A stretch of 64,000 nt of DNA from an uncultured Bacteroidota bacterium (GCA_902517895.1 CABYEA010000005.1:35842-99841), one strand, 5' to 3'. Shown: positions 8,438 to 19,150, counted from the first letter of the stretch. Numbers and translations are program-made. The notes: generated by a model not told the origin, from the letters alone.

Positions 8438-11173
8438 ATGAAAAAAATAATTTACACTTTAGCATTTCTTTTTTCGATTTCTGGTTTTTCTCAGGTTACA
8501 AATGAAGGAGCGCCAAATAGCTGGTCCTTAGGGGTTGATAATTCTAATATTACTGAGATAGAGTTACCATCTTTTGACCTTGATAGAGTAAAAGCTGAGG
8601 ATAAGGTTAATGATAATGAGCCTTCCGTTCCTTGGAGATTTGGATATATGCATAGTGTTGATTATAGTTTTGAGGATGGATCTTGGACAACATTAGAAAA
8701 CGGTGATCGAATTTGGAGGATTCTTATTTCATCTTCTGGTGCATTGTCCTTAAATTTTATTTTTGACGATTTTTATATGCCTGACGGAGGATACATATAT
8801 ATATATAATGATGAAAGAACTGACCTTCTAGGTGCTTATGATTCTCAGCAGAATCAAGAAAGTGGAATACTTGGAACATGGCTTGTTGAAGGTGATAAGG
8901 TATGGATTGAATATTTTGAGCCGAATGAGTCTTATAATCAAGGCAGGTTACATATTGCAAAGGCAACCCATGGCTACAGAAATGCTAAGACTTTCAATGA
9001 AGCTAAAGCACTTAATCAATCTGGCCATTGTAATTTAGATGTTGAATGCTCAATTGGTGACGATTGGGTTGATTTGAAAGATCACCACAAAAGAGCATCT
9101 GCACTTCTAATTTCTGGTGGTTCTTCTTTTTGTTCAGGAGCCCTTATAAATAATACAGAAAATGATGGCACACCTTATTTTTTAACTGCAGATCATTGTA
9201 CTGGAAGTAGTGCAGCTGCTTGGTCATTTAGGTTTGGATGGATTAGCCCAACAACTGTATGTGCTACAACTCAGTCCAATGCCAATGGCCCAACAAATAT
9301 GACAATTAGTGGCGCTACGATTCGTGCAAGATCAAGTGCTTCAGATTTTGCCCTTATTGAAATTAATAATAATATCCCAACATCTTGGGATAGGGTATTT
9401 TCAGGTTGGGATAATTCTGGACAAACCCCTGATTTTACTGTTGGAATTCACCACCCAGTTGGTGATGTAATGAAGGTATGTAGAGACGATGACCAGCCAA
9501 TCCAAGCATTCAATGCCGGTGCTGCAACTTGGGAAATTACCACAGCAGGTGGAGGTTGGGAATTTGGAGTAACAGAAGGAGGCTCATCTGGATCACCATT
9601 ATATGATCCTGAGGGGAGGATTATTGGTCAACTTTACGGTGGAGCTGCAGCGTGCTCAGGGACTAATGATAATAACCAATTTGATTATTATGGTAGAGTT
9701 GATGTTTCATGGAATGGTGGTGGAACTTCTTCTTCAAGATTAAAAGACTGGTTAGACCCCAATGATACAGGTGCTACAGATGTAGGGCCATACCCAGCAC
9801 TGACTTTATTGGCTTATGATATAGGGATTGATAGTATAGATTCTCCTGTTTCCGGAACGCTTACTAATAATGAGTCGGTTACAGTATCAATCACAAATTA
9901 TGGTAGTGAAGTTGCCTCAAATTTTGATGTCTCATATCAAATTGACGGGGGAACTGTGGTTTCAGAGACTTATACTGAATCAGTTGATTCTGAGCAGACG
10001 GTTCAACATACTTTTAATACTACAGCTGATTTATCCACAGTTGGAGCTACCTACTCAATTCTTGCATCAGTTTCGCTTCCCGGAGACGATAATCCTGAAA
10101 ATGATTCAATAACAATTGAGTTAGAACATCTAAACCCAAACGATATTGGTGTTTCTGAAATTATTTCTCCCTCTTCTGGAAATAATTTATCCAACGCTGA
10201 ACAAGTAACAGTTAATATAACAAATTACGGTGGAGCATCACAATCAAGTTTCGATGTATCGTTCGATTTTGATGGTTCTGTAGTAACTGAAACAGTTGAT
10301 GGTTCTGTAGACGGAAATAGCTCAATTGAACACACATTTTCTCAAACACTTGATCTTTCTGAATTTGGAAGCTATTCTATAACAGCTTACACTTCTTTGG
10401 CTAATGATAGTGATTCAACGAATGATTCAATTACAGCAACAGTTAATAATGTAAATTGTACACCTACAGCTGATTGTAGTCTAGGTGATGGTTTTCAGCT
10501 ATTCCAATTAGGTGATATTAATAATGAATCAGGTTGTGAAGGATATGGTGACTTTACCGACCAATCAACTGATTTAGCGCGTGCTGAAACTTATGACCTT
10601 ACAATGGTAACAGGTTGGGGAGCTCAAAATGTTAGAGTGTGGATTGATTTTAATGATGACTTCAATTTCTCATTAGACGAATTGATTGTTAATAATTATG
10701 TCATTGCTGAATTTTCAAATACTTCAGGCTCTTATGAAGATACAGTTCAAATTACTATTCCTGATGATGCACCTCTAGGACAGCACATGATGCGGGCTAA
10801 AAGCAATTGGAATAATCCTGTACCGGACGATGCTTGTGCGGAGACACAGTATGGTGAAACAGAAGATTATATGGTAAATATTGTTGAATCACTTTCCATT
10901 GATAATTTTGAAATGAATTATGCTGAATTAATGATTTACTCTAATGATAATGAATATTTTTCTATTAATCTTACGACAAATTACAGTGAAGTTCTAGAAT
11001 TAAGTGTTTATGATTTAAGAGGAAGGATATTAAGCTTTGATAATATTTTTAAATCAAATAATTTATATTACAATCATAATTTAGATATGTCAGAGGCAGA
11101 CGCTGGTGTATATATTATTAAACTAGGTAATCAAACTATTGGTTATAAAACTGCAAAAATAGTAGTTAGATAA
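8438..11173 (+). CDS. secreted trypsin-like (lysyl endopeptidase-type) serine protease with CARDB-like, GEVED and T9SS sorting modules
   Basis: TADHC (His), SDFALIEI (Asp), EGGSSGSPLYD (Ser) triad context; two CARDB-like repeats; GEVED GETEDYMVNI; C-terminus GYKTAKIVVR. Confidence 0.85.
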   Translation: MKKIIYTLAFLFSISGFSQVTNEGAPNSWSLGVDNSNITEIELPSFDLDRVKAEDKVNDNEPSVPWRFGYMHSVDYSFEDGSWTTLENGDRIWRILISSSGALSLNFIFDDFYMPDGGYIYIYNDERTDLLGAYDSQQNQESGILGTWLVEGDKVWIEYFEPNESYNQGRLHIAKATHGYRNAKTFNEAKALNQSGHCNLDVECSIGDDWVDLKDHHKRASALLISGGSSFCSGALINNTENDGTPYFLTADHCTGSSAAAWSFRFGWISPTTVCATTQSNANGPTNMTISGATIRARSSASDFALIEINNNIPTSWDRVFSGWDNSGQTPDFTVGIHHPVGDVMKVCRDDDQPIQAFNAGAATWEITTAGGGWEFGVTEGGSSGSPLYDPEGRIIGQLYGGAAACSGTNDNNQFDYYGRVDVSWNGGGTSSSRLKDWLDPNDTGATDVGPYPALTLLAYDIGIDSIDSPVSGTLTNNESVTVSITNYGSEVASNFDVSYQIDGGTVVSETYTESVDSEQTVQHTFNTTADLSTVGATYSILASVSLPGDDNPENDSITIELEHLNPNDIGVSEIISPSSGNNLSNAEQVTVNITNYGGASQSSFDVSFDFDGSVVTETVDGSVDGNSSIEHTFSQTLDLSEFGSYSITAYTSLANDSDSTNDSITATVNNVNCTPTADCSLGDGFQLFQLGDINNESGCEGYGDFTDQSTDLARAETYDLTMVTGWGAQNVRVWIDFNDDFNFSLDELIVNNYVIAEFSNTSGSYEDTVQITIPDDAPLGQHMMRAKSNWNNPVPDDACAETQYGETEDYMVNIVESLSIDNFEMNYAELMIYSNDNEYFSINLTTNYSEVLELSVYDLRGRILSFDNIFKSNNLYYNHNLDMSEADAGVYIIKLGNQTIGYKTAKIVVR
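10501..10575 (+). repeat. second copy of the 75-nt GEVED-module segment
   Basis: See 6617-6691. Confidence 0.9.
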
Positions 11174-11191
11174 TCACAATTTTTTACACTC

Positions 11192-11233
11192 AAAAAAAAG
11201 GGGGGTATGCATTAATTTGCAGCCCCTTTTTTT
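11192..11233. terminator. bidirectional intrinsic terminator between convergent genes
   Basis: AAAAAAAGGGG...CCCCTTTTTTT inverted repeat with a nested TGCA/TGCA pairing, lying between two stop codons. Confidence 0.85.
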
Positions 11234-14200
11234 AAAAAATAGCTTTAATCTGAATGGTGCCATTATGAATTGTTTTGCTATTTTCACCTTTCCTGCCCAT
11301 ATATATGAAATTAAAATCTAATAATTTTGAGAGTTTTCTTTGAAATTTAAAAGACCAGGTATAGTTTTCACCATTTTGTAAACCATTCATCATAACATAA
11401 CTAATAACTGTATTTTGATTTCCTGTAAAATCGTTTTTATAATAGTTGAATTCAGATACAAATCCTCTTTTATCTTTTTGATTTAAAAACAGTGAAATTC
11501 CAAAGTTCTGTTGCTTTAATTTTTCTCCTCCTCCGATTGAATTATCAATATTGGAATATTTATAAATAAAATTCAAACGATTATTATCCCCTGAAAAATA
11601 AGTTATTTTTGGATTTATATTGTATTCATTTAACTGGAAGTTTTTATCTGTAAAGTTTTCACTCCAATTTGACTTTTTCTGTCTATTACCGATTATTTCT
11701 AAAAGATATAAATCATCTATTTTATGAATAAAATTTACTTTATTTAAAGTGTTTGAATTTCTGGTTGATCCAAAAGAGAAATTATTTTTTGACTTGTTTT
11801 TTAAATATGTATATATGAGTGAATATTTTTGTTTTGATTTATTTAGATAAAAAACATTTTTCAATGAATAGTTAAATGCCAAGAGTCCACTTTCATTCAA
11901 AGAAAAGGGATTAAGCTCTATTTCTGGATTAATGTTTAAGTTGGTTTTTTTATCTAATGAGTATTGAAATTGATTTGATAGTCTTGATAGAAATCTTTTT
12001 ATTTGGTTTTCAGATTTAACCCAATTAATTAAACTTAATTTTATAGAATAATTGAATTTACTTTGATAGGTTTTTATGAATATTTGATTTGGTAGAAGAA
12101 CCCTGATATAATTTCCTTCATCTTCAAATACCGCAATTTCAAATTCCTCTAATTCTTGGATATTATTATTATTAATATCTATCCATTTGTACGTTCCAAG
12201 ACCAGGTTCCACTTCTACAAAAGTATACTCTTGTTGTGGTAGATTACCAGAACTTGTCTCATAAAAAAGATTTGAATCTATATTATTTCTAAAAAGTTTC
12301 TGGTTATATAATAATTTTGTATTAAGAAAATCTTCTTTTTTATTTTCGCTAATAGATGACAATTTATTTTGATTTACATAAATATTTATTTTGCTATTTC
12401 TACTGCTTAAAATTCTTGAATTTAAAAAATACCTTTCATATGAATTTACTTTGTTTAAAGTGCCATTAAAAATACTATCATTTACTTTTTTTGCATATCC
12501 GATTTCCAAAAATGTTTTTTCTTTATCTCCAAAACCTTTTTTAAGTTCGTATAATTTGTGACCAAAATCTGGACTTATCAAATTTTGTATTCCGTTACTT
12601 ATTTTTTTTTCATAATTATAATTTGCTTCAACCCAACCAATTTTATGTATAAATTCAACTTTATTATTTGACACAGCGAACTCACTAGAATAGCTCTCTT
12701 GTTGAGATTTCATAATACTTGTGTAAGAATTAACCCTTAGATTATTCACATTATTAGAAATAAGATTCAAACTATTTTTCACACCCTTGTAATAATTGTC
12801 TAATCTTAAATCCTCAAATTTATATTTTATTGAACCCAGTTTATCATTTTGTAGATCAAATATTCCATTAGAAAATAAGTAGTTATAATTTTTCAAAACA
12901 CTTTCATTTAAATCCCAATCCCTACTAAACTCTGTATTGTATACTCTTTGAATTGATTGAAAATTATTTTGAACATATTTTATATCAATTTCAGAGCTTA
13001 ATTTTGAATTATTAATCTCATTTTCAGATTTATAGTTTATTTTTGAAGCCAGCCCTGAATTGTCGTTATCGTCAATGCTGGAAAATAAGTTTTTATCTTT
13101 TTTACTTGCAGTTAACTCAATATTTATTCTAGAGTTAGAATTCGTTTTGTATGTTGAATTATAAGTGAATAGTTGTAATTTTTCTGGTGCAATTAATTGA
13201 ATTACTGGATCATAGCTACCCTGCTTTTCTCCGTTTATCGGAGAAACATACTCATATATGTTTTCTATCGTATTATTAATCAATAGTATATAGTCACCTT
13301 GGTTTTCACCAACATTAGTAAAATTTACATCATACAACTCATCATCGGGATTATTTGAATAAATATATATTTCACTATTATTAACCATTGATTTTTTATA
13401 TAATATTCTGTTTTCTTCGTATGCAGCTAATACCCCAGTAGGTGCTGACATGAGCTCATTATTATCCCCTGCAGATGATAATATTTCGATTTGATTCTCT
13501 GAAATATTTTGAAGTAGTGGCTGATCCTTGATGTCATTTTCATTGTAAAAGGAAATATTGTGAGTAAAGTTATTCCGATTTATATTTAGTTTCGTGTAAC
13601 CAACAAAGCCATTGTAATTATTTTCATTTACTTGATATTCAACCTGAACTCTCATGTCAGACATTATTGGGAATGTTGAATTAAATATAATTTCTGCAGC
13701 ATTATAATTAATTACATAGTCTTTATCAATTCCTCTTTGAATCTTTTTGCCGTTTACAAAAACGGACTCGCTCCCAGAAACAATTAAAACATATAGTTCA
13801 CCATTTAATCCTATAATTTTATAGGGTCCCTGATTACCATTTTCCGTGGAAATTTGTGATCTTTTATATTTTCCTTTAACAATTGCTCCAGCTACCTGAA
13901 TATTTATTGAATCTTTTAAGTTTGCATTAATGGACAAACCTTGAATCCTTTTCTCAAAATTTCCGAAAAATGTTTCTCTTTGACTTATATCGATATCCCC
14001 TCCACGAATAGTCCAATTATTTGACAAAAGCTCTATAAAAATTTGGTCAAATTCATCTATTTGCTGTGAATATCCATTATTTTGAAGTGGAATATTTGAG
14101 TCTTGAATAGATGCTTTAATCTTAACATTTTCACTTAATTTACCTGAAATTTGTAGATCAAGTTCACTATTTAGAACGGAATTTTGATTGCTGCCAACAG

Positions 14201-14519
14201 TTATACCCCTTGAGATATTACCGTTTGTTTCAACTTTATAATTATTTCTCTTTATGTTCGAAATATTAGTTTTAGATAATTTATATAACTTATCCATATT
14301 ATCCGTATTTTCTATAATCAAATCACTATTTAATTTTGAGTATATTTTTGATATAGCGATGGGATAAATCTTATTATCAATAGAATCCTTAAATTTTTTT
14401 AATTCATCTTTGTAATCAATAATTTTATAATTATTAATCGATATTGAGTCCTTGTCTATCTCTTGAGAATATGAAATAAAGAAGAATAAAAATATAGATA
14501 AGCTTATTGTTGTACGCAT
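11232..14519 (-). CDS. conserved Bacteroidota outer-membrane beta-barrel-type hypothetical protein
   Basis: Signal peptide ending SYSQ; SRGITVGSNQNSVLNSELDLQISGKLS region followed by a long series of Asn/aromatic-rich beta-strand segments and C-terminal IQIKAIF. Confidence 0.6.
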   Translation of the reverse strand: MRTTISLSIFLFFFISYSQEIDKDSISINNYKIIDYKDELKKFKDSIDNKIYPIAISKIYSKLNSDLIIENTDNMDKLYKLSKTNISNIKRNNYKVETNGNISRGITVGSNQNSVLNSELDLQISGKLSENVKIKASIQDSNIPLQNNGYSQQIDEFDQIFIELLSNNWTIRGGDIDISQRETFFGNFEKRIQGLSINANLKDSINIQVAGAIVKGKYKRSQISTENGNQGPYKIIGLNGELYVLIVSGSESVFVNGKKIQRGIDKDYVINYNAAEIIFNSTFPIMSDMRVQVEYQVNENNYNGFVGYTKLNINRNNFTHNISFYNENDIKDQPLLQNISENQIEILSSAGDNNELMSAPTGVLAAYEENRILYKKSMVNNSEIYIYSNNPDDELYDVNFTNVGENQGDYILLINNTIENIYEYVSPINGEKQGSYDPVIQLIAPEKLQLFTYNSTYKTNSNSRINIELTASKKDKNLFSSIDDNDNSGLASKINYKSENEINNSKLSSEIDIKYVQNNFQSIQRVYNTEFSRDWDLNESVLKNYNYLFSNGIFDLQNDKLGSIKYKFEDLRLDNYYKGVKNSLNLISNNVNNLRVNSYTSIMKSQQESYSSEFAVSNNKVEFIHKIGWVEANYNYEKKISNGIQNLISPDFGHKLYELKKGFGDKEKTFLEIGYAKKVNDSIFNGTLNKVNSYERYFLNSRILSSRNSKINIYVNQNKLSSISENKKEDFLNTKLLYNQKLFRNNIDSNLFYETSSGNLPQQEYTFVEVEPGLGTYKWIDINNNNIQELEEFEIAVFEDEGNYIRVLLPNQIFIKTYQSKFNYSIKLSLINWVKSENQIKRFLSRLSNQFQYSLDKKTNLNINPEIELNPFSLNESGLLAFNYSLKNVFYLNKSKQKYSLIYTYLKNKSKNNFSFGSTRNSNTLNKVNFIHKIDDLYLLEIIGNRQKKSNWSENFTDKNFQLNEYNINPKITYFSGDNNRLNFIYKYSNIDNSIGGGEKLKQQNFGISLFLNQKDKRGFVSEFNYYKNDFTGNQNTVISYVMMNGLQNGENYTWSFKFQRKLSKLLDFNFIYMGRKGENSKTIHNGTIQIKAIF

Positions 14520-14585
14520 ATAATAGAATAAACTAAAAATAATAGAAAATATTTTATCATATTTACGATATCAAATTTCTTAAAG

Positions 14586-15350
14586 ATGAAAGTTGTTTCG
14601 TATAACGTAAATGGAATTAGAGCAGCAATGAACAAAGGGTTAATTGATTGGCTAATTAAAGAAGACCCTGATATAATATGCTTTCAGGAAATAAAAGCTT
14701 TGGAAGAGCAAATAAATATTAGTGAATTTGAATCTATCGGTTTTAAATATAATTATTGGTTTAGTGCTGAAAAAAAGGGTTATAGTGGGGTGGCAATTTT
14801 GTCCAGGCACAAGCCAATTCATGTTGAGTATGGCACTGGAATTACATATATGGATTTTGAAGGAAGAAATATCAGATTAGATTTTGAGGAATTTTCTGTT
14901 ATGAGCCTATACCTGCCATCTGGCACAAATCTTAATCGGCTTCAGTTTAAGTTAACTTACATGGATGATTTTCTAAATTATATTTTGGAGTTAAATAAAA
15001 ACATAAAGAATTTGATAATTGCGGGAGATTATAATATATGTCATAAAGCTATTGACATACATGATCCTGTAAGAAATAAAAATGTCTCAGGGTTTTTGCC
15101 AATTGAAAGAGAATGGTTGCAAAAATTTATTGATTCTGGATTTATTGATTCGTTTAGAGAGTATAATACTAGTCCAAATCAATATAGCTGGTGGACTTAC
15201 AGAGCCAACGCTAGGGAAAATAATAAGGGTTGGAGAATTGATTATATAATGATCTCAAAAGAAATGAAACAAAAATTAAAGGGGGCGGCAATATTAAAAG
15301 ACATCATTCACAGCGATCATTGTCCTATTTTGGTTAATTTAAAAATTTAA
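14586..15350 (+). CDS. xth: exodeoxyribonuclease III (AP endonuclease)
   Basis: MKVVSYNVNGIRAAMNKGLIDWL, CFQEIKA, GDYNICH, SDHCPI motifs of the exo-endo-phosphatase family. Confidence 0.95.
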   Translation: MKVVSYNVNGIRAAMNKGLIDWLIKEDPDIICFQEIKALEEQINISEFESIGFKYNYWFSAEKKGYSGVAILSRHKPIHVEYGTGITYMDFEGRNIRLDFEEFSVMSLYLPSGTNLNRLQFKLTYMDDFLNYILELNKNIKNLIIAGDYNICHKAIDIHDPVRNKNVSGFLPIEREWLQKFIDSGFIDSFREYNTSPNQYSWWTYRANARENNKGWRIDYIMISKEMKQKLKGAAILKDIIHSDHCPILVNLKI

Positions 15351-15386
15351 AAAAAAAAAACCCTATCAACAGATAGGGTTTTTTTT
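15349..15386. terminator. bidirectional intrinsic terminator
   Basis: A-tract, CCCTATC-AACA-GATAGGG 7-bp stem, then T8 between convergent xth and rng. Confidence 0.9.
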
Positions 15387-16926
15387 AAATAGTTTTACCA
15401 TTTTCATCTAAAAAACGGTATTCGAGATATTTGTAAGCATCTCTTGGTTCAATCTTAATCCATTTTTTATATTTAAAGTACCATTTAAGTCTAACGGATG
15501 GATATCCTTTTTCAAGATAAGCAGCAATAAAAGGATGAGTATTTAAATTAATATCATCTTCTCCTTTATTTATAAGCCTATCAATGTCTTCAGATATCTT
15601 ATCGATCAATACAATTGGAGCTTCAACTTCATTTTCTTTATTATTACTAGGATTTTTCTCTCTAGTTTTAATATTCATCTCTGGCCTAACCCTTTGTCTA
15701 GTTATTTGAATTAATCCAAATTTGCTAGGCGGAAGAATTTTATGTTTAGCTCTATCCTCTTTCATCTCTAATTTGAGATGATTGAAAAGCTTTTTTCTAT
15801 TATCTGCTTTATTCTGATCTATAAAGTCAACCACAATAATACCGCCCATGTCTCTCAGACGAAGTTGTCTAGAAATTTCAGTGGCAGCAATTAGATTAAC
15901 CTCTAAAGCAGATTCTTCCTGATTTTTGGCAGATGATGATCTGTTACCGCTATTTACATCTATTACATGCAAAGCTTCGGTATGCTCGATAACCAAATAA
16001 GATCCTTTAGTCATTGAAACATTTTTGCCAAATGAAGTTTTAATTTGCCTCTCAATTCCAAATTTTTCAAAAATTGGAACTTTAGAATTGTATAGTTTTA
16101 CAATTGACTCTTTTTTTGGTGCAATTTTCTGTACGTAATCTTTAATTTGAATTTGCAATGTTTCATCATCAACCAGTATTGAAGTAAAGTTTTCGTCAAA
16201 TAAGTCTCGAAGAATTTTAGATGAAATATTCATTTCATCCATAACTTTACTTGGAATATTGGCATTCCTGATTTTTTTACACATTGCAATCCATCTAGCA
16301 TAAAGATTTTGTAAATCTCTGTCAAGTTCAGCAACTTTTTTGCCTTTAGCAACGGTTCTAATAATGACACCAAATCCTTTAGGTGTTATACTTTTGACTA
16401 ATCTCTTTAATCTGTCTTTTTCTTTTTGGTCTTCGATTTTCTGAGAAATAGAAATTCTACTAGAAAATGGAACAAGAACTAAGAATCTTCCTGCAACCGA
16501 AAGTTCAGAAGTAACTCTTGGGCCTTTGGTTGAAATAGGTTCTTTAACAATTTGAATTAAAACAGATTGATTGGGGCTAAGAACATCTGAAATAGCACCA
16601 TTTTTATCTATTTCTTCTTCAAATTTATAATTATTTAAAGAGAAATTTTTAATTTGTCCGATACTAACACCCTTTATAAATTTTTGAAGAGTATAAAATT
16701 TAGGACCTAAGTCGTGATAATGTAAGAATGCATCTTTTTTATATCCTACATTTAGAAAAGCTGCATTTAATGCAGGCATCGTTTTTCTTATTTTTGCAAG
16801 ATAGATATCACCAACTAAAAATTTTGTATTGTCATTATCTTTATGAAATTCAATAAGTTTTCCGTCTTTAAGTAAGGCAAAATCAACATTGTTTGAACTC
16901 GATCGAATAAGCAATTGTTTATTCAT
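15385..16926 (-). CDS. rng: ribonuclease E/G
   Basis: S1-type FLVGDIYLAKIRKTMPALNAAFLNVGYKKDAFLHYHDLG; VIEHTEALHVIDVNSGNRSS; GGIIVVDFIDQ. Start placed at MNKQLLIRS; the track start at 16944 is also possible. Confidence 0.93.
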   Translation of the reverse strand: MNKQLLIRSSSNNVDFALLKDGKLIEFHKDNDNTKFLVGDIYLAKIRKTMPALNAAFLNVGYKKDAFLHYHDLGPKFYTLQKFIKGVSIGQIKNFSLNNYKFEEEIDKNGAISDVLSPNQSVLIQIVKEPISTKGPRVTSELSVAGRFLVLVPFSSRISISQKIEDQKEKDRLKRLVKSITPKGFGVIIRTVAKGKKVAELDRDLQNLYARWIAMCKKIRNANIPSKVMDEMNISSKILRDLFDENFTSILVDDETLQIQIKDYVQKIAPKKESIVKLYNSKVPIFEKFGIERQIKTSFGKNVSMTKGSYLVIEHTEALHVIDVNSGNRSSSAKNQEESALEVNLIAATEISRQLRLRDMGGIIVVDFIDQNKADNRKKLFNHLKLEMKEDRAKHKILPPSKFGLIQITRQRVRPEMNIKTREKNPSNNKENEVEAPIVLIDKISEDIDRLINKGEDDINLNTHPFIAAYLEKGYPSVRLKWYFKYKKWIKIEPRDAYKYLEYRFLDENGKTI

Positions 16927-17070
16927 TTTATCAATTTTATGCATTAATGCTGATTAATATTTATACTACGATTATTCATCTGATGTAAAAGCAATTATTA
17001 CAACGAACTAATGAATAAATTTCAAAGAACTTAAGTTGATATTAATAATGATTAAATAAAAAGTTAGGAT

Positions 17071-17163
17071 TTAATCCTTTTTCTTGTGACGATTAGCTCT
17101 ACGTCTCTTTTTTCTCTTATGAGTAGCTACTTTGTGTCTTTTACGTTTTTTACCGCTAGGCAT
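17071..17163 (-). CDS. 30-aa basic ribosome-associated protein (AURKAIP1/COX24-like, mS38/bS22-type)
   Basis: Hand translation of the minus strand: MPSGKKRKRHKVATHKRKKRRRANRHKKKD*. Too short for the supplied ORF track; matches my memory of the conserved Bacteroidota MPSGKKRKRHK... peptide. Confidence 0.85.
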   Translation of the reverse strand: MPSGKKRKRHKVATHKRKKRRRANRHKKKD

Positions 17164-17173
17164 AAGTTATATT

Positions 17174-17464
17174 TTAGTTAATTTTTAATTTCGTTTTGAC
17201 ACCATCAATAAAAAACTTTGACGGTTTAAAGGCTGGAATATTATGTGCTGGTATTTTTATGGTTGTGTTTTTTTTAATGTTCCTTGCGGTTTTTTCGGCT
17301 CTTTTCTTCACGATAAAACTCCCAAAACCCCTTAAATATACATTTTCACCATTTTCTAATGAATTAATAATTTCTTGCATAAGTGACTCAACAGTTAGTT
17401 GAACATCAACTTTTTCAATTCCTAATTTTTCAGAAATATTTGCTACAATTTCAGCCTTTGTCAT
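17174..17464 (-). CDS. HU family DNA-binding protein
   Basis: MTKAEIVANISEKLGIEK...GENVYLRGFGSFIVKKRAEKTARNIKKNTTIKIPAHNIPAFKPSKFF. Confidence 0.95.
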   Translation of the reverse strand: MTKAEIVANISEKLGIEKVDVQLTVESLMQEIINSLENGENVYLRGFGSFIVKKRAEKTARNIKKNTTIKIPAHNIPAFKPSKFFIDGVKTKLKIN

Positions 17465-17594
17465 AAATCAATTTTTTATATCATTAATAATTCAACAATG
17501 GCTGCAAATATATATATTTTTATTTCAATATTTAATTGCTTTATAATTTAATTTATAACTTCTAAAGATTAAATTTACTTAGACCAATTTTTAT

Positions 17595-18656
17595 ATGAAA
17601 ATTAGTAAGGAAATTTTAAAATGGTATGACAGTAACAAAAGAGATCTTCCGTGGAGAATAACCAAGAACCCTTACAAAATATGGATCTCAGAAATAATTC
17701 TTCAGCAAACGAGAATGGAACAGGGCATTTACTACTACAACAGATTTATTTCAAAGTTTCCAAATTTAGAATCCTTAGCAACCGCAGAAGAAAAAGATGT
17801 ACTTATTATATGGCAGGGTCTAGGTTATTATTCAAGGGCCAGAAATTTATATTATACAGCAAAACATATATTTCATGAATTAAATTCAAAGTTTCCGGAA
17901 TCATATGAAGAGCTGATTAAACTTAAAGGAATTGGAGACTATACCGCTAGCGCAATTGTATCGATATGTTTTGAAAAAAAATATCCTGTTTTAGATGGTA
18001 ATGTTTTTAGGATAATATCAAGGATTTTTGAAATAAAAAACCCTATTGATTTAAATAATTCAAGGAAAGTATTCAAAAAAAAAGCATCTGAATTAATGCC
18101 AAATACTAGATATGGTGACTATAATCAAGGATTAATGGATTTTGGATCTATGATATGTAAGCCAAAAAAACCATTATGTTCTAGTTGTTTGGTTTCTAAT
18201 AAATGTAGTGCTTTCAAAAATGAGCTAGTAACATTTTTGCCCGTAAAGACCACTAAAAATAAAATCAAGATATTATATTTTGACTATTTGGTGGTAAATA
18301 ATGCTAATCATATGTTAATCGAAAAAATTACTGATGGTATTTGGAAAAATTTATATCAATTTCCTGTAAAAATGTCTAGTTCTAAAAAAAATAGATCAGA
18401 AGTAGTTAAGTTTTTTTTGAAGAAATATAATCTGGATTCATTAAGTTTAAGAATAATAAATAGCAAACCAATTGAACATAAGTTGTCGCATATTTTGATT
18501 AAGTCAACTTTTTGGTTTACCAAAGAAAAATTGCAAATTAAAAACGGATTATTCACAACTATTCTGGAAGACTATCCAATGTCTAAATTAATGCACAAGT
18601 TTAGTGAAAAATATCATGGTAAATATATCTTTTCTGAAGTTAAAATGGTAAATTAG
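17595..18656 (+). CDS. mutY: A/G-specific adenine glycosylase
   Basis: LPWRITKNPYKIWISEIILQQTRM; LKGIGDYTASAI; CKPKKPLCSSCLVSNKC FeS loop. Confidence 0.95.
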   Translation: MKISKEILKWYDSNKRDLPWRITKNPYKIWISEIILQQTRMEQGIYYYNRFISKFPNLESLATAEEKDVLIIWQGLGYYSRARNLYYTAKHIFHELNSKFPESYEELIKLKGIGDYTASAIVSICFEKKYPVLDGNVFRIISRIFEIKNPIDLNNSRKVFKKKASELMPNTRYGDYNQGLMDFGSMICKPKKPLCSSCLVSNKCSAFKNELVTFLPVKTTKNKIKILYFDYLVVNNANHMLIEKITDGIWKNLYQFPVKMSSSKKNRSEVVKFFLKKYNLDSLSLRIINSKPIEHKLSHILIKSTFWFTKEKLQIKNGLFTTILEDYPMSKLMHKFSEKYHGKYIFSEVKMVN

Positions 18657-18665
18657 AAAAAAATT

Positions 18666-19106
18666 ATGTCAGGAACTCTAAATAAAGTCATGTTAATAGG
18701 TCACCTTGGTGATGAGGTAAAAGTTCATCGCTTTGAAGATGGCGGCTGTGTCGGAAGATTTCCGCTTGCAACAAACGAAACATATATGAATAAGCAAACT
18801 AATGAAAGAGTTTCAAATACCGAATGGCACAATATTGTTCTAAGAAACAAAGCAGCAGAGATTTGTGAGAAATATCTTTCTAAAGGGGATAAAGTTTATA
18901 TTGAAGGAAGAATAAAAACAAGAAAATGGCAAGATGATAAAGGAAATGATAGATATTCAACTGAAATTAATTGTTCAGAGTTCACGTTTTTATCAAATAA
19001 AAACGACATGCAAAACCAAGTTGATAACCCTAAATCTGTCTCTGAAACAAAACATGAAGAAAATGTTTCAACCCATGAAAATGATGCTGATGACTTACCA
19101 TTTTAG
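18666..19106 (+). CDS. ssb: single-stranded DNA-binding protein
   Basis: MSGTLNKVMLIGHLGDEVKV...EWHNIVLRNKAAEICEKYLSKGDKVYIEGRIKTRKWQDDKG; acidic tail ending DADDLPF. Confidence 0.95.
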   Translation: MSGTLNKVMLIGHLGDEVKVHRFEDGGCVGRFPLATNETYMNKQTNERVSNTEWHNIVLRNKAAEICEKYLSKGDKVYIEGRIKTRKWQDDKGNDRYSTEINCSEFTFLSNKNDMQNQVDNPKSVSETKHEENVSTHENDADDLPF

Positions 19107-19150
19107 AACTTTGAAAGTTTGATTTAATCAGTTAAACACTTCTTTCAAAA

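Noticed and set aside
8791-8808. Short (at)n tract acatatatatatataatg as a phase-variable microsatellite
   Set aside because: Only a few dinucleotide units inside a coding frame in an AT-rich genome; no evidence of variation.
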